This document shows positions 40,241 through 48,955 of a stretch of 64,000 nt of DNA, piece after piece. The first letter of the stretch is position 1. Each line of letters starts with the position of its first letter. This stretch comes from an uncultured Candidatus Hydrogenedens sp. (GTDB lineage: Bacteria > Desulfobacterota_D > UBA1144), in assembly GCA_902609885.1 (NCBI GenBank), contig CACLTT010000004.1, positions 1-64,000 of the forward strand, given 5' to 3'. A program made the translations under genes and the position numbers. Under the pieces are notes generated by a model that saw nothing but the letters and a program-made list of their open reading frames with translations, was not told the origin of the DNA and searched no databases.

Positions 40241-41432
40241 TTTTTAAGATTAGCTTAATTTTTTGCCCAATTAGAATTTTAGACCCTGATATATCATTCC
40301 ATTTCTTAATACTATCGACTGGAACCTCATACATTCTAGACAACTTATACAGACTATCTCCCTTTTTTACGACATGCATCCAATACCTACCAATCCTAAC
40401 AAAAGATTCATTATTTTCATAAAACATAAGATATTTTCCAGCAATAATTTTAGATGAATTGAGATTATTTAAATCATATAGCTCTTCAACTGAATTATTT
40501 AATTTTATTGCAATTTTTGAGAGTGTATCACCCTTAATAATTTTATATTTTTTTATAATTCTGTCTTCAAAAATTATATCTAATTTCGAATATAAAATTT
40601 CAATTTTATTTATTGGAATGTTAATCTCATACGACTCGTTTGGGGGGGTAATTTTTTTTTGGAGGGAATGGTTTATCTTATTTACATAATCCTTTGTCTC
40701 ACCAATTAAATCTGCAATTTTAGATAATTTTGTATTTTTTGGGACTTTAAATTTTTTTATTTTTAAATTCTGCTTTAATTCCAGATAACCAAAATTATAT
40801 TTTTTTAAATCCTCCGAAATGTGCATCAAAGCAATTATCTGAGGAACATATTCTTTGGTTTGTTTTGGAAAGGCATATTTTGATAGATACCAAAAATCAT
40901 TGGAATTATATTCATCTATTGCTTTTTTAACGTTTAAATCACCACAATTGTAACCTGCGAGCGCCAACTCCCAAGATCCAAATTTTTTCAAAAGACTTTT
41001 AAAATATGAAACGGCTGCATTAGTGGAATGATATATATCCATCCTCTCATCAACCCATTCATCTATCCTTAACCCAAAGATTTTAGCAGTTGAGGGCATG
41101 AACTGCCATAAACCAATTGCTCCAGCACTAGATTCGATCTTGGGATTAAATCCACTTTCTAACATTGAGACAAAAATAATCTCTCTAGGAATATTATTTT
41201 TATCAAATATTTCATAAATGATATCTTTGTAAAGTCCTAATCTTGGATAGGCAGCTTGAAAAAAATCTCTTCCTTTTCTATTTTCACTAAAATATTTTAT
41301 ATATTTATTAACTTTCTGTACTTTAAAAGATGATTTAGTATCAAGATTTTTAAAATCTTCAATAGGTGCTGGGTAGGCTATTGGACCATATAAAAAAAAT
41401 ATAAAAAAAATTAACTTTAATCTATAAATCAA
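40233..41432 (-). CDS. MltD-like lytic transglycosylase with LysM repeats
   Basis: Periplasmic murein hydrolase of 399 residues. A signal peptide is present (LKLIFFIFFLYGPIAYPAP). The SLT catalytic core has Glu in SMLESGFNPKIESSAGAIGLWQFMPSTAKIFG and ALAGYNCG. Two LysM domains follow (YKIIKGDTLSKIAIKL and HVVKKGDSLYKLSRMY). The start is a TTG with AGGAA upstream; an in-frame stop 4 codons earlier rules out a longer form. The domain order matches membrane-bound MltD, without a lipobox. Confidence 0.88.
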   Translation of the reverse strand: MIYRLKLIFFIFFLYGPIAYPAPIEDFKNLDTKSSFKVQKVNKYIKYFSENRKGRDFFQAAYPRLGLYKDIIYEIFDKNNIPREIIFVSMLESGFNPKIESSAGAIGLWQFMPSTAKIFGLRIDEWVDERMDIYHSTNAAVSYFKSLLKKFGSWELALAGYNCGDLNVKKAIDEYNSNDFWYLSKYAFPKQTKEYVPQIIALMHISEDLKKYNFGYLELKQNLKIKKFKVPKNTKLSKIADLIGETKDYVNKINHSLQKKITPPNESYEINIPINKIEILYSKLDIIFEDRIIKKYKIIKGDTLSKIAIKLNNSVEELYDLNNLNSSKIIAGKYLMFYENNESFVRIGRYWMHVVKKGDSLYKLSRMYEVPVDSIKKWNDISGSKILIGQKIKLILKNE

Positions 41433-41441
41433 AATAAATTC

Positions 41442-42620
41442 CTATAACGATAATTTCTTAATAGACCTCGCAGCTTGAAGAATTCTTTGCTCATTTTCTA
41501 TCAACGCAAATCTGACAAAATTATCCCCATTTTTACCAAATCCTATTCCAGGTGATACAGCTACATTACAATCTGTAATTAATTTTTTTGAAAATTCTAA
41601 AGATCCAAGATGTTTATATTTATCTGGGATTTCAGCCCATACGAACATTGTGGCATCAGGCTTATTAATTTTCCAACCAGACTTTGAAAAGCTATCAATT
41701 AACCTATTTCTTCTTATTCTATAAGTTTCAGCAACTTGTTCTACGCAATCTCTAGTTTCATTAAGAGCTGTTATAGCAGAAATTTGAATTGGTTGAAAAA
41801 TACCATAATCCAAATAACTCTTTACTCTTTTTAAAGCAGATATTATTTCTTTATTTCCGGTCATAAAGCCAACCCTCCATCCAGCCATATTATAACTTTT
41901 TGACATGGAAAAAGATTCAACTCCAATATCTTTTGCTCCCACTGCTTGCAAAAAACTCGGTGCTTTATATCCATCGAAACAAATATCAGCATATGCAAAA
42001 TCATGAATTACCACTATTTTATTTTCTTTAGCTATTTCAACAATTCTGTTAAAAAATTCGATATTTACAGTTTGAGTCGTAGGATTACTAGGAAAAGATA
42101 TTATAAGGGCTTTAGGTTTAGGATTTTTTTTAATTCCCTTTAATATACTTTCAATCATTTCCTCTTCTTCAAAAGAATCATATGCTCTTATATCACCTCT
42201 TGCTATCAAAACAGAAAAACTATGTATTGGGTAACAGGGGTCGGGAACCAGTACAACCTCACCTGGTGATAACATTGCGATCATTAAATGCGATAATCCC
42301 TCTTTTGAACCAATTGTGACAATTGTTTCGGTATCAGGATTAATAGATACATTATAATTTTTTTTATACCAATCAGAGATTGCCAGTTTAAGTTTAGGTA
42401 GACCTGCTGATATTGAGTATCTATGATTTTTTCCTTGGACCGAAGACTCCATAAGTTTTTCAACAATATGCTTAGGTGTAGGCTGATCAGGGTTTCCCAT
42501 TCCAAAATCAATAATATCGTCACCTCTTCTCCTAGCTGAATATTTTAGTTCATTAACCACAGAGAAAACATAGGGTGGCAATTTTGATAAAAGCGAAAAA
42601 TAATTACTATCAATAGACAT
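41442..42620 (-). CDS. alaC: PLP-dependent aminotransferase, AlaC type
   Basis: Class I aminotransferase of 392 residues, most like glutamate-pyruvate transaminase AlaC: the N-terminus LSKLPPYVFSVVNELKYSARRRGDDIIDFGMGNPD follows AlaC almost word for word. The PLP-binding Lys lies in SFSMSKSYNMAGWRVG, and IVTIGSKEGLSHLMIAMLSPGE is conserved. LL-diaminopimelate aminotransferase is a related alternative, but DapB-linked pathways and the N-terminus favour AlaC. It is divergent from panB, with 56 bases between. Confidence 0.85.
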   Translation of the reverse strand: MSIDSNYFSLLSKLPPYVFSVVNELKYSARRRGDDIIDFGMGNPDQPTPKHIVEKLMESSVQGKNHRYSISAGLPKLKLAISDWYKKNYNVSINPDTETIVTIGSKEGLSHLMIAMLSPGEVVLVPDPCYPIHSFSVLIARGDIRAYDSFEEEEMIESILKGIKKNPKPKALIISFPSNPTTQTVNIEFFNRIVEIAKENKIVVIHDFAYADICFDGYKAPSFLQAVGAKDIGVESFSMSKSYNMAGWRVGFMTGNKEIISALKRVKSYLDYGIFQPIQISAITALNETRDCVEQVAETYRIRRNRLIDSFSKSGWKINKPDATMFVWAEIPDKYKHLGSLEFSKKLITDCNVAVSPGIGFGKNGDNFVRFALIENEQRILQAARSIKKLSL

Positions 42621-42676
42621 TTTTTTAAATATAATAAAAGCTATAAGAGAATTGTAAAATGAGGATTTATTAAATT

Positions 42677-43450
42677 ATGAGAAAAACCATTCAAGATTTA
42701 AATATAATGAAGGCTAAAAAGGATAAAATTATAGCTCTCACCTCATATGATTATCAAACTGCAGGCATTCTAGATGAAATTTGCGACTTAATATTAGTTG
42801 GAGATTCATTAGGAAATGTTTTTCAAGGAAAAGAAACAACTTTGAGTGTTACTCTAGATGAAATTATTTATCATGCCAAGGCAGTTGATAAGGCTATAGC
42901 AAATGCTCATTTTTGTGTCGACATGCCATTCATGACTTATCAAAAGTCTACTAGTTCTGCTTTAGAAAATATTGGGAAGGTCTTTAAGGAAACTAATGCT
43001 CAATCTGTTAAAATCGAAATGAATCCAGATTTGATTAATCTTGTTAATAAAGCTAATAAAATTGGGATTCCCATAGTCGCCCATGTTGGGCTATGTCCCC
43101 AATCATATAATTCGTATGGTGGTTATAAGAAGCAAGGCAAAACAAAAAATGAAAGAGATTATATTTATGAATTGGCGATTGAATCTTACCAAAATGGTGC
43201 ATCCCTCCTGGTTATCGAAGGAGTTCCCGAAATTTTAGCTGATCAAATAACAAAAGATATTAAAATTCCCACAATAGGTATTGGTGCCGGAGGTAAAACT
43301 GATGGTCAAATTCTTGTTGCGGAAGATATGCTTGGGATCACTCCATTACCTAGGCCTTCATTCATAAAGTCATATGCAAATATAAGGGATATTGTAAAAA
43401 AAGCTGCTATGGAGTTTAGAAAAGATGTTAAAAAGAAAAAGTTCCCTTAA
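42677..43450 (+). CDS. panB: 3-methyl-2-oxobutanoate hydroxymethyltransferase
   Basis: First committed step to pantoate, using methylene-tetrahydrofolate. The 257-residue TIM barrel has LVGDSLGNVFQGKETTLSVTLDEII, VKIEM, VAHVGLCPQS and TIGIGAGGKTDGQILV. The end overlaps panC by 26 bases. panB, panC and panD form a complete block here. Confidence 0.95.
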   Translation: MRKTIQDLNIMKAKKDKIIALTSYDYQTAGILDEICDLILVGDSLGNVFQGKETTLSVTLDEIIYHAKAVDKAIANAHFCVDMPFMTYQKSTSSALENIGKVFKETNAQSVKIEMNPDLINLVNKANKIGIPIVAHVGLCPQSYNSYGGYKKQGKTKNERDYIYELAIESYQNGASLLVIEGVPEILADQITKDIKIPTIGIGAGGKTDGQILVAEDMLGITPLPRPSFIKSYANIRDIVKKAAMEFRKDVKKKKFP

Positions 43451-44291
43451 AATCATAAACAAGGTTTCAACTTTCAAAAATTTGATAAAAAAACTACACA
43501 ATAAAAAAAATAGAAAACCTATAATTCTAATCCCTACCATGGGAGCTTTACATCAGGGCCATTTATCCTTAATTGAAAAGGGAAAAAAAATTGGTGGATA
43601 TACAATAGCCAGCATTTTTATAAATCCTATACAATTTAATGATAAAAATGATTTAAAAAATTATCCTATCGCTCTTCAAGATGATATCGATAAGTTAAAT
43701 CGATTAAAAGTTGATTATTTATTTATTCCAAAAATTGAAGATATTTTTGAAAAAAACTTTCAAACAACAGTAACTGTAAATGATCTACAAAAAAACTTAT
43801 GTGGAATGCACAGGCCTGGGCATTTTAACGGTGTAACTACAATAGTAATAAAGCTTTTTAATATAGTGAAACCAGATATTGCAATTTTTGGAAAAAAAGA
43901 CTTACAGCAATTAATTATAATTAAAAGAATGGTTAAAGATTTAAATTTAGATATTAAAATCATTGAGGGTAGAACTATTAGGGAGCGAAGTGGGCTAGCA
44001 CTTAGCTCAAGAAATAAACTGCTTACAAAAACTAATTACCACAAAGCAAGTAAAATTTATTTAGGGTTGAAGATGGCAAAAAACCAATTTTTAAATGGAA
44101 GAAATAAGAGCATTTATTTAAAAAATAAGTTAATTAAATTCTTTAAATCTGAAGGCCTAAATAATATTGAATATGTACAAATTGTTAATCAAGAAAAATT
44201 AGAGGAAAATGCAATAGTAAAGAAAGGTGATGTAATCGTAGTAGCACTAAAATTAGGGAAAATAAGACTCATAGACAATTTGAAATTATAA
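43425..44291 (+). CDS. panC: Pantothenate synthetase
   Basis: Joins pantoate and beta-alanine with ATP. Motifs are IPTMGALHQGHLSLI (adenylate site, HIGH-like), SIFINPIQFN, FGKKDLQQLIIIKRMV and RERSGLALSSRNKLL. It has 288 residues. The ATG sits inside panB in another frame, implying coupled translation; panD follows 15 bases after the stop. Confidence 0.95.
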   Translation: MLKRKSSLKIINKVSTFKNLIKKLHNKKNRKPIILIPTMGALHQGHLSLIEKGKKIGGYTIASIFINPIQFNDKNDLKNYPIALQDDIDKLNRLKVDYLFIPKIEDIFEKNFQTTVTVNDLQKNLCGMHRPGHFNGVTTIVIKLFNIVKPDIAIFGKKDLQQLIIIKRMVKDLNLDIKIIEGRTIRERSGLALSSRNKLLTKTNYHKASKIYLGLKMAKNQFLNGRNKSIYLKNKLIKFFKSEGLNNIEYVQIVNQEKLEENAIVKKGDVIVVALKLGKIRLIDNLKL

Positions 44292-44306
44292 TTTAAAATT
44301 AGTTGA

Positions 44307-44696
44307 ATGAATTTAACAATTTTAAAATCAAAGATTCACAGAGCAAATGTAACAGAAGCAAACTTATATTATGAAGGTAGTATTACAATTGATAAAGATT
44401 TAATGGATGCTGCTTGTATTCTTCCTTATGAGCAAGTTCATATTTTCAATCTTACTAACGGTGAAAGGTTTATTACTTATGTGATTGAAGGTGAAAGAAA
44501 TTCTGGCGTAATATGTACAAATGGTGCGGCTGCACATTGTGCTAGAAAAGGTGATTGCTTAATTATTGTATCGTTTGCAAATATGCCTTTAGATGAAGCA
44601 AAGAAGTATAAGCCAAAACTAGTTTATGTGAACAATGATAATTTTCAAGTTGAAGCTGATCTTTTAGATGGAAAACTAGTTAAAATTCTTGGATAG
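44307..44696 (+). CDS. panD: Aspartate 1-decarboxylase
   Basis: Pyruvoyl enzyme that makes beta-alanine. The 129-residue precursor has the self-cleavage site Gly-Ser in LYYEGSITIDKDLMDAA and the conserved TNGERFITYVIEGERNSGVICTNGAAAH. It ends the panBCD block. Confidence 0.95.
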   Translation: MNLTILKSKIHRANVTEANLYYEGSITIDKDLMDAACILPYEQVHIFNLTNGERFITYVIEGERNSGVICTNGAAAHCARKGDCLIIVSFANMPLDEAKKYKPKLVYVNNDNFQVEADLLDGKLVKILG

Positions 44697-44784
44697 TTTT
44701 TTAAGAAAATTACTTAATTTTTTTTTATAATATTAAATCAAACACAAAAAAAAAGGATTTTATTCTAAAAAATTAATATTTTAT

Positions 44785-44813
44785 TTGACTTAAAATAAAA
44801 TGAAGTATATAAA
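44785..44813 (+). promoter_or_regulatory. Sigma-70 promoter for the nucleotidyltransferase/CDP-alcohol gene pair
   Basis: TTGACT (44785-44790) and TATAAA (44808-44813) are 17 bases apart, placing the start near 44820 and only about 11 bases before the ATG at 44831. The 134-base gap after panD is otherwise poly-A/T and has no other gene. Confidence 0.6.
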
Positions 44814-44830
44814 TAAAATTCATAATCATT

Positions 44831-45583
44831 ATGAAAGCTATTATTCTTGCAGCAGGTAAAGGTGAAAGACTCCAACCTTTCACAAACGATATCCCAAAAT
44901 CACTTTTGAGAATCGATGATCAAACTATTCTTGAAAACCAGATTAATCATTTAAAAAAATGTGATATTGATGAAATAAATGTTGTTGTTGGTTTTGCATA
45001 CCAAAAAGTTGAAGAATTTTTGAGTAGCCTAAACATCATTAATATTAAAATCAATACTATATTTAATCCTTTTTGGAACTCAACTAATAGTCTCTTTTCT
45101 CTGTGGTGCGCAAGAAATGTACTCGATAAAGATACAGTTCTATTAAATGGTGATGATGTTTTTGAATTACAAGTGTTGAGAAAAATTATTTCAAACAAGG
45201 AAGAAATTTGTGTCCCGTATAAAGTAAAAGACAAATATGCAGCTGAGGATATGAAAGTAAAAATTGAAAATGACTTAGTCTGTTCCATTGGAAAAAATAT
45301 TTCTGATATAAATGGAGAATCTGTAGGGATTAGAGTTTTTAGGGGCGAAGGACTTCAGATTTTGAAAAGGTCTTTAGAAATTGAAATAAGAACTGAGAAA
45401 TTTAATAAAAAATGGTATGCATCTGCAATTGACAGAATTTTAAAAAGGGGTCATAAAGTATCTTCAATAGATATTGGAGATTTATATTGGCACGATGTCG
45501 ACTATCCTAACGACCTTGAAAATGCTAGAGCAAATTCAAATATAATTACATCAGTAAATAAAAATAACCTAAGAGTTGTTTAA
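44831..45583 (+). CDS. NTP-transferase family protein, likely CTP:sugar/polyol-phosphate cytidylyltransferase
   Basis: Rossmann-like nucleotidyltransferase of 250 residues. The signature MKAIILAAGKGERLQPFTNDIPKSLL binds the nucleotide, and VLLNGDDVF together with HDVDYPNDLENA supply the metal-binding acids. It resembles CTP:inositol-1-phosphate and CTP:phosphocholine (LicC-like) enzymes. The next gene, starting right after the stop, encodes a CDP-alcohol phosphotransferase, so I infer that this enzyme makes the CDP-activated headgroup used there. The exact alcohol is unknown. Confidence 0.8.
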   Translation: MKAIILAAGKGERLQPFTNDIPKSLLRIDDQTILENQINHLKKCDIDEINVVVGFAYQKVEEFLSSLNIINIKINTIFNPFWNSTNSLFSLWCARNVLDKDTVLLNGDDVFELQVLRKIISNKEEICVPYKVKDKYAAEDMKVKIENDLVCSIGKNISDINGESVGIRVFRGEGLQILKRSLEIEIRTEKFNKKWYASAIDRILKRGHKVSSIDIGDLYWHDVDYPNDLENARANSNIITSVNKNNLRVV

Positions 45584-46816
45584 ATGTCACCGGCTATAAT
45601 ACTTGATGGAAAAGATATAAATAATGAATTTCTTGAAATTTTTTTAGAAGAAAAGATAGCTAATATAAATAATATCGAACGATTAATAATTAACCTCCAA
45701 AATGAAGGTTTTAAAAAAGCATATATAGTTACTAATAAAAATATAGAGTTTGAACTTAAAAAAATTAAAAAACCCATAGAATTAATGTTTATTACTCATA
45801 AAGATTTATGTAATGTAAAAGATGACATACTATTATTTCAAAGTAATGTGGTACTAAATAAAAAACAACTTTCTGATATTGTTGAACTGACAGAAGACTC
45901 AAATGACAGTTATTCATTTAAAAATCAAAATGAGTATGTGGGAGTAAGCTACGTTAAAAAAGATTTGATAATGAATATATTTATTGATAGAAGTCTAAAT
46001 AAAAAATTAATTTTAAATATTGATTCATTTAACTTAGAAGATCCCCCACTGTTATTAAAAAAATCTCAAATAGAAACTAGGGCAGGAAGAGACTTCCTAT
46101 TCTCGCATATAAGTAAAAATGTTAGTGGATGGGTATCTAAAAATATAAATAGTAAAATTTCAATTCCAGTAAGCAAATTACTAATAAAAACTAATCTACA
46201 CCCGAATACAATAACCTTATTTGTTGGGTGCCTTGGAATTTCATGTGGATTTTTCTATGCAAATAATAACGCTTTACTTGGCGCTTTAATTCTTCAGCTG
46301 TCTACAATACTTGATAGGTGTGACGGTGAAGTGGCAAGAATAAAATTAAAAGAATCAAAATTTGGTCAGTGGTTTGATACCGCGCTTGATCAATTATCAT
46401 ATTTCTCAATGTTTATAGGAATTGCGATTTGTTTAAATAATCCTAATTATTTTCCACTTACAAATTTAAATATTATAATAAAACAATTTTCTATAATAAA
46501 TGTTTTACTTTATATAATTTTTATAACAACTGTCTTATTTTTTATGATTAGACGAACTAGCAATGGAAGTTTAGCTTATTATCCTGGGGAAGTGGACAAA
46601 AGAGTTCCATTAAATGAAAGATCTTTTCTGTATAGGCTTATATCTAAATATCGCTTTATATTAAAAAGAGAGTTTTTTTCGCCAGCAATGATATTTGGAA
46701 GTTTATTAGGATATAAATTTTTAGCAATTACAGCTTTGATATTATTTATATTTGGGCTTTACCATCAAGTGTCAGACTATATAGCATTAAGAGAAAGAAC
46801 AGATATTACTTATTAA
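45584..46816 (+). CDS. CDP-alcohol phosphatidyltransferase with extra N-terminal domain
   Basis: Membrane enzyme of 410 residues. The active-site signature D-x2-DG-x2-AR-x8-G-x3-D-x3-D is complete in LDRCDGEVARIKLKESKFGQ followed by WFDTALDQ. Several hydrophobic helices surround it (about 205-400). The first 150-180 residues are soluble and look like a degenerate nucleotidyltransferase or accessory domain; fused cytidylyltransferase-CDP-alcohol proteins make di-myo-inositol phosphate in thermophiles, and related domains occur in inositol lipid synthesis. The partner gene directly upstream supports such a pathway. The product is not determined. Confidence 0.8.
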   Translation: MSPAIILDGKDINNEFLEIFLEEKIANINNIERLIINLQNEGFKKAYIVTNKNIEFELKKIKKPIELMFITHKDLCNVKDDILLFQSNVVLNKKQLSDIVELTEDSNDSYSFKNQNEYVGVSYVKKDLIMNIFIDRSLNKKLILNIDSFNLEDPPLLLKKSQIETRAGRDFLFSHISKNVSGWVSKNINSKISIPVSKLLIKTNLHPNTITLFVGCLGISCGFFYANNNALLGALILQLSTILDRCDGEVARIKLKESKFGQWFDTALDQLSYFSMFIGIAICLNNPNYFPLTNLNIIIKQFSIINVLLYIIFITTVLFFMIRRTSNGSLAYYPGEVDKRVPLNERSFLYRLISKYRFILKREFFSPAMIFGSLLGYKFLAITALILFIFGLYHQVSDYIALRERTDITY

Positions 46817-46895
46817 ATTTTTTGAGACAAAATAATAGCAAACCAATAAAAGAAAGCCAAGTAAAAGTTAACATTAAAATTGATTCTAGTTCCAT
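46806..46895 (-). CDS. MetS-like small subunit of the NSS transporter
   Basis: A 29-residue single-helix peptide (MELESILMLTFTWLSFIG...) that is far below the ORF track cutoff. Its ATG overlaps the NSS transporter stop by one base (TAATG), indicating translational coupling. Small subunits named MetS accompany many bacterial NSS-family amino acid importers and look just like this: a short acidic start, a hydrophobic helix and a basic tail (CLKKFNK). The 3' end overlaps the converging CDP-alcohol gene by 11 bases. Confidence 0.7.
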   Translation of the reverse strand: MELESILMLTFTWLSFIGLLLFCLKKFNK

Positions 46896-48409
46896 TACTT
46901 ATTACTCCTTACAAGTTTGAACAGTAAAATAAAAATTAGTATTAGACTTAATCTAGAAAGCAAAGTCCATAAATCATTTTTTAAAATTAACGAGGATGAG
47001 GAATTTATATCAGAAAAAATCCAAGAAATAAGTAAAATAATTAAAAATAAAGGAAGTAAATACTTAAATATTAAATCAAAAAATTTAGGTACTTTAATAA
47101 GGCTATTTCTATTAATCTCTTCAACAGGTGAATTTTTAGATATAAAAAAATTATACAGATAAACTTCCAAAAGAGCCAAGACAACCAACATCACTGTACC
47201 AGCCCAAAAATCAAATTCAGATAAAAAGTTTGGAAAAAAGACAATAAAGTTTGCGAAGAAAAAAACTATAAGCATCACAATATTCACGGATTTGATTCTT
47301 GAGAAGTTAAGCTCTTCGTTAAAAAAAGTTATAGCAGGCTGAATAATTCCTATGGAAGATGTTATACCTGCAACGAAAAGAAGAAAAAACCATATAAAGC
47401 AGAGGATATTTCCATAAGGTAATCCATCAAAAATTGCTGGCATAGAAATAAATCCAATGCTGAAAGCACCAGAATTTGCAATCAAAACAGCCCCAGAAAT
47501 ACCCAGAAAAGCAACAGCAGCTGGGATAACAATAGAGCCACCAAAAACAACTTCGATAATTTCATTCAATGTAGCGGAAGTTAGTCCGCTCAGAGCAATG
47601 TCATCACTATCTTTAATAAAGGAGGCATAAGTCACAATCGCACCAAATCCAAGACTTAGTGTAAAGAAAACCTGCCCTGCGGCAGCTATCCAAACTTTTG
47701 GTTGTGAAAGATAACTCAGATCTGGGTTCCATAAAAAATTAAGACCGGAAATTGCTGAGGAGACATCGGTTTTAATAGTTAAAACATAAATAGCTAAAAA
47801 TAAGCTCATAATTAGTAATAATGGCATTGCGATTTTAACAAATTTTTCTATACCAGCCGAAATACCTTTCTTTAAGATTGAGTAATTTATTAAAACAGTA
47901 GTCAATAAGCATAAATAAGAAAAAATTGATGGTGTTTGTAAACCTAAATCATTTATTTTATTGAAACCAGTATAATTATTTAAAAATGATGTAAAATATC
48001 CCATTTTTTCACTAGAAACTATCTTTGAAGACTCTAAATCACCCAACAATGCTTTAATTGAATACCCAAGAGTCCAAGATTCAATATAAATATAATATAT
48101 TGAAACAACAAGAGGTACCCATACTCCCAATAAGCAAGATATTTTAATAAAACTTGGAGCTTTAAGCTCTTTAGAGATTCCATAAGTAGTCCCTTTTCCA
48201 AGCTGACCTCCCCTTCGCCCAATCCCCCATTCTATCCACATTAAGGGTATACCTATTAAAAGAAAACATGTTAGATATGGTATCATGAACGCTCCTCCAC
48301 CATTACTAGCTGCTTGAACTGGAAATCTTAGAAAATTACCTAGCCCAATGGCATTTCCTGCCATTGCTAAAATTAATCCATATTTGGTTGTCCAACCATC
48401 TCTAACCAT
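46895..48409 (-). CDS. Sodium-dependent NSS-family transporter
   Basis: Neurotransmitter:sodium symporter family protein (LeuT fold), 504 residues and about 12 helices. The first helix GLILAMAGNAIGLGNFLRFP followed by QAASNGGGAFMIPYL has the unwound Na+/substrate site. The bacterial members import amino acids such as methionine, alanine or tyrosine. The 12-helix form with a small helper peptide encoded directly behind it points to the MetP/MetS type, an inference. It is divergent from dksA. Confidence 0.9.
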   Translation of the reverse strand: MVRDGWTTKYGLILAMAGNAIGLGNFLRFPVQAASNGGGAFMIPYLTCFLLIGIPLMWIEWGIGRRGGQLGKGTTYGISKELKAPSFIKISCLLGVWVPLVVSIYYIYIESWTLGYSIKALLGDLESSKIVSSEKMGYFTSFLNNYTGFNKINDLGLQTPSIFSYLCLLTTVLINYSILKKGISAGIEKFVKIAMPLLLIMSLFLAIYVLTIKTDVSSAISGLNFLWNPDLSYLSQPKVWIAAAGQVFFTLSLGFGAIVTYASFIKDSDDIALSGLTSATLNEIIEVVFGGSIVIPAAVAFLGISGAVLIANSGAFSIGFISMPAIFDGLPYGNILCFIWFFLLFVAGITSSIGIIQPAITFFNEELNFSRIKSVNIVMLIVFFFANFIVFFPNFLSEFDFWAGTVMLVVLALLEVYLYNFFISKNSPVEEINRNSLIKVPKFFDLIFKYLLPLFLIILLISWIFSDINSSSSLILKNDLWTLLSRLSLILIFILLFKLVRSNK

Positions 48410-48487
48410 TATGTATAAATTAACCTCTTATTATATGTCTTGACAAATATTTTTAAAAGATTATCTTTAAAACCTTGAGTTTTCGAT

Positions 48488-48955
48488 ATGCCAGTTAAAA
48501 AAATTACAAAAAAGAAAAGTGCAGTTAAATCTTCAAAAAAAGTTGTTCCAATTAAAAAAACTTCTAGAACTGCTAAAGAGTCTAATTCCTCTAAAAAATT
48601 AAGTTTGAAATTTAGAAGGGAAATGGAAAAAATTCTAAATGATATGAGGAAAAATCTACTTGAAGATATTAACAATACAATGAAAACGGAATCTGACCAT
48701 CTAAAGTTCGATGTAGGTGATTTTTATGACAGCGCTAGCAATGATAGAGAAAGAGAATTATCACTTTCATTAAGCCAAAGAGACAGGCAGAAATTAAATC
48801 AAATTGAGGATGCACTAAAAAGACTTGAAGCCAAAACTTATGGACAATGCCTTATGTGTAAAGATTTAATCAGTGAAGATAGACTTAAAGTTATGCCATT
48901 TACTGTATATTGTGTTGCATGTCTTGAAGAAGAAGAAGCAAGTAACTCAAGTTGA
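48488..48955 (+). CDS. dksA: DksA/TraR-type C4 zinc-finger transcription factor
   Basis: RNA-polymerase secondary-channel regulator of the stringent response type. The 155 residues start with a Lys/Ser-rich tail (about 1-40, KKITKKKSAVKSSKK), followed by a coiled coil (about 45-110, FRREMEKILNDMRKNLLEDI) and the zinc finger CLMC...CVAC with 17 residues between the Cys pairs. The coiled-coil tip has D-x-x-D-like acids (DVGDFYDSA). The basic tail is unlike E. coli DksA and may be a nonspecific nucleic-acid contact. Its end overlaps mtnA by 9 bases. Confidence 0.88.
   Translation: MPVKKITKKKSAVKSSKKVVPIKKTSRTAKESNSSKKLSLKFRREMEKILNDMRKNLLEDINNTMKTESDHLKFDVGDFYDSASNDRERELSLSLSQRDRQKLNQIEDALKRLEAKTYGQCLMCKDLISEDRLKVMPFTVYCVACLEEEEASNSS

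Noticed and set aside
44697-44727. Possible terminator after panD (TTAAG...CTTAA then T-run)
   Set aside because: The stem is only 5 AT-rich pairs in a poly-A/T region, too weak to call.
48409-48675. Minus-strand 88-aa ORF over dksA
   Set aside because: It is antisense to the clear DksA coding region and has no family features.
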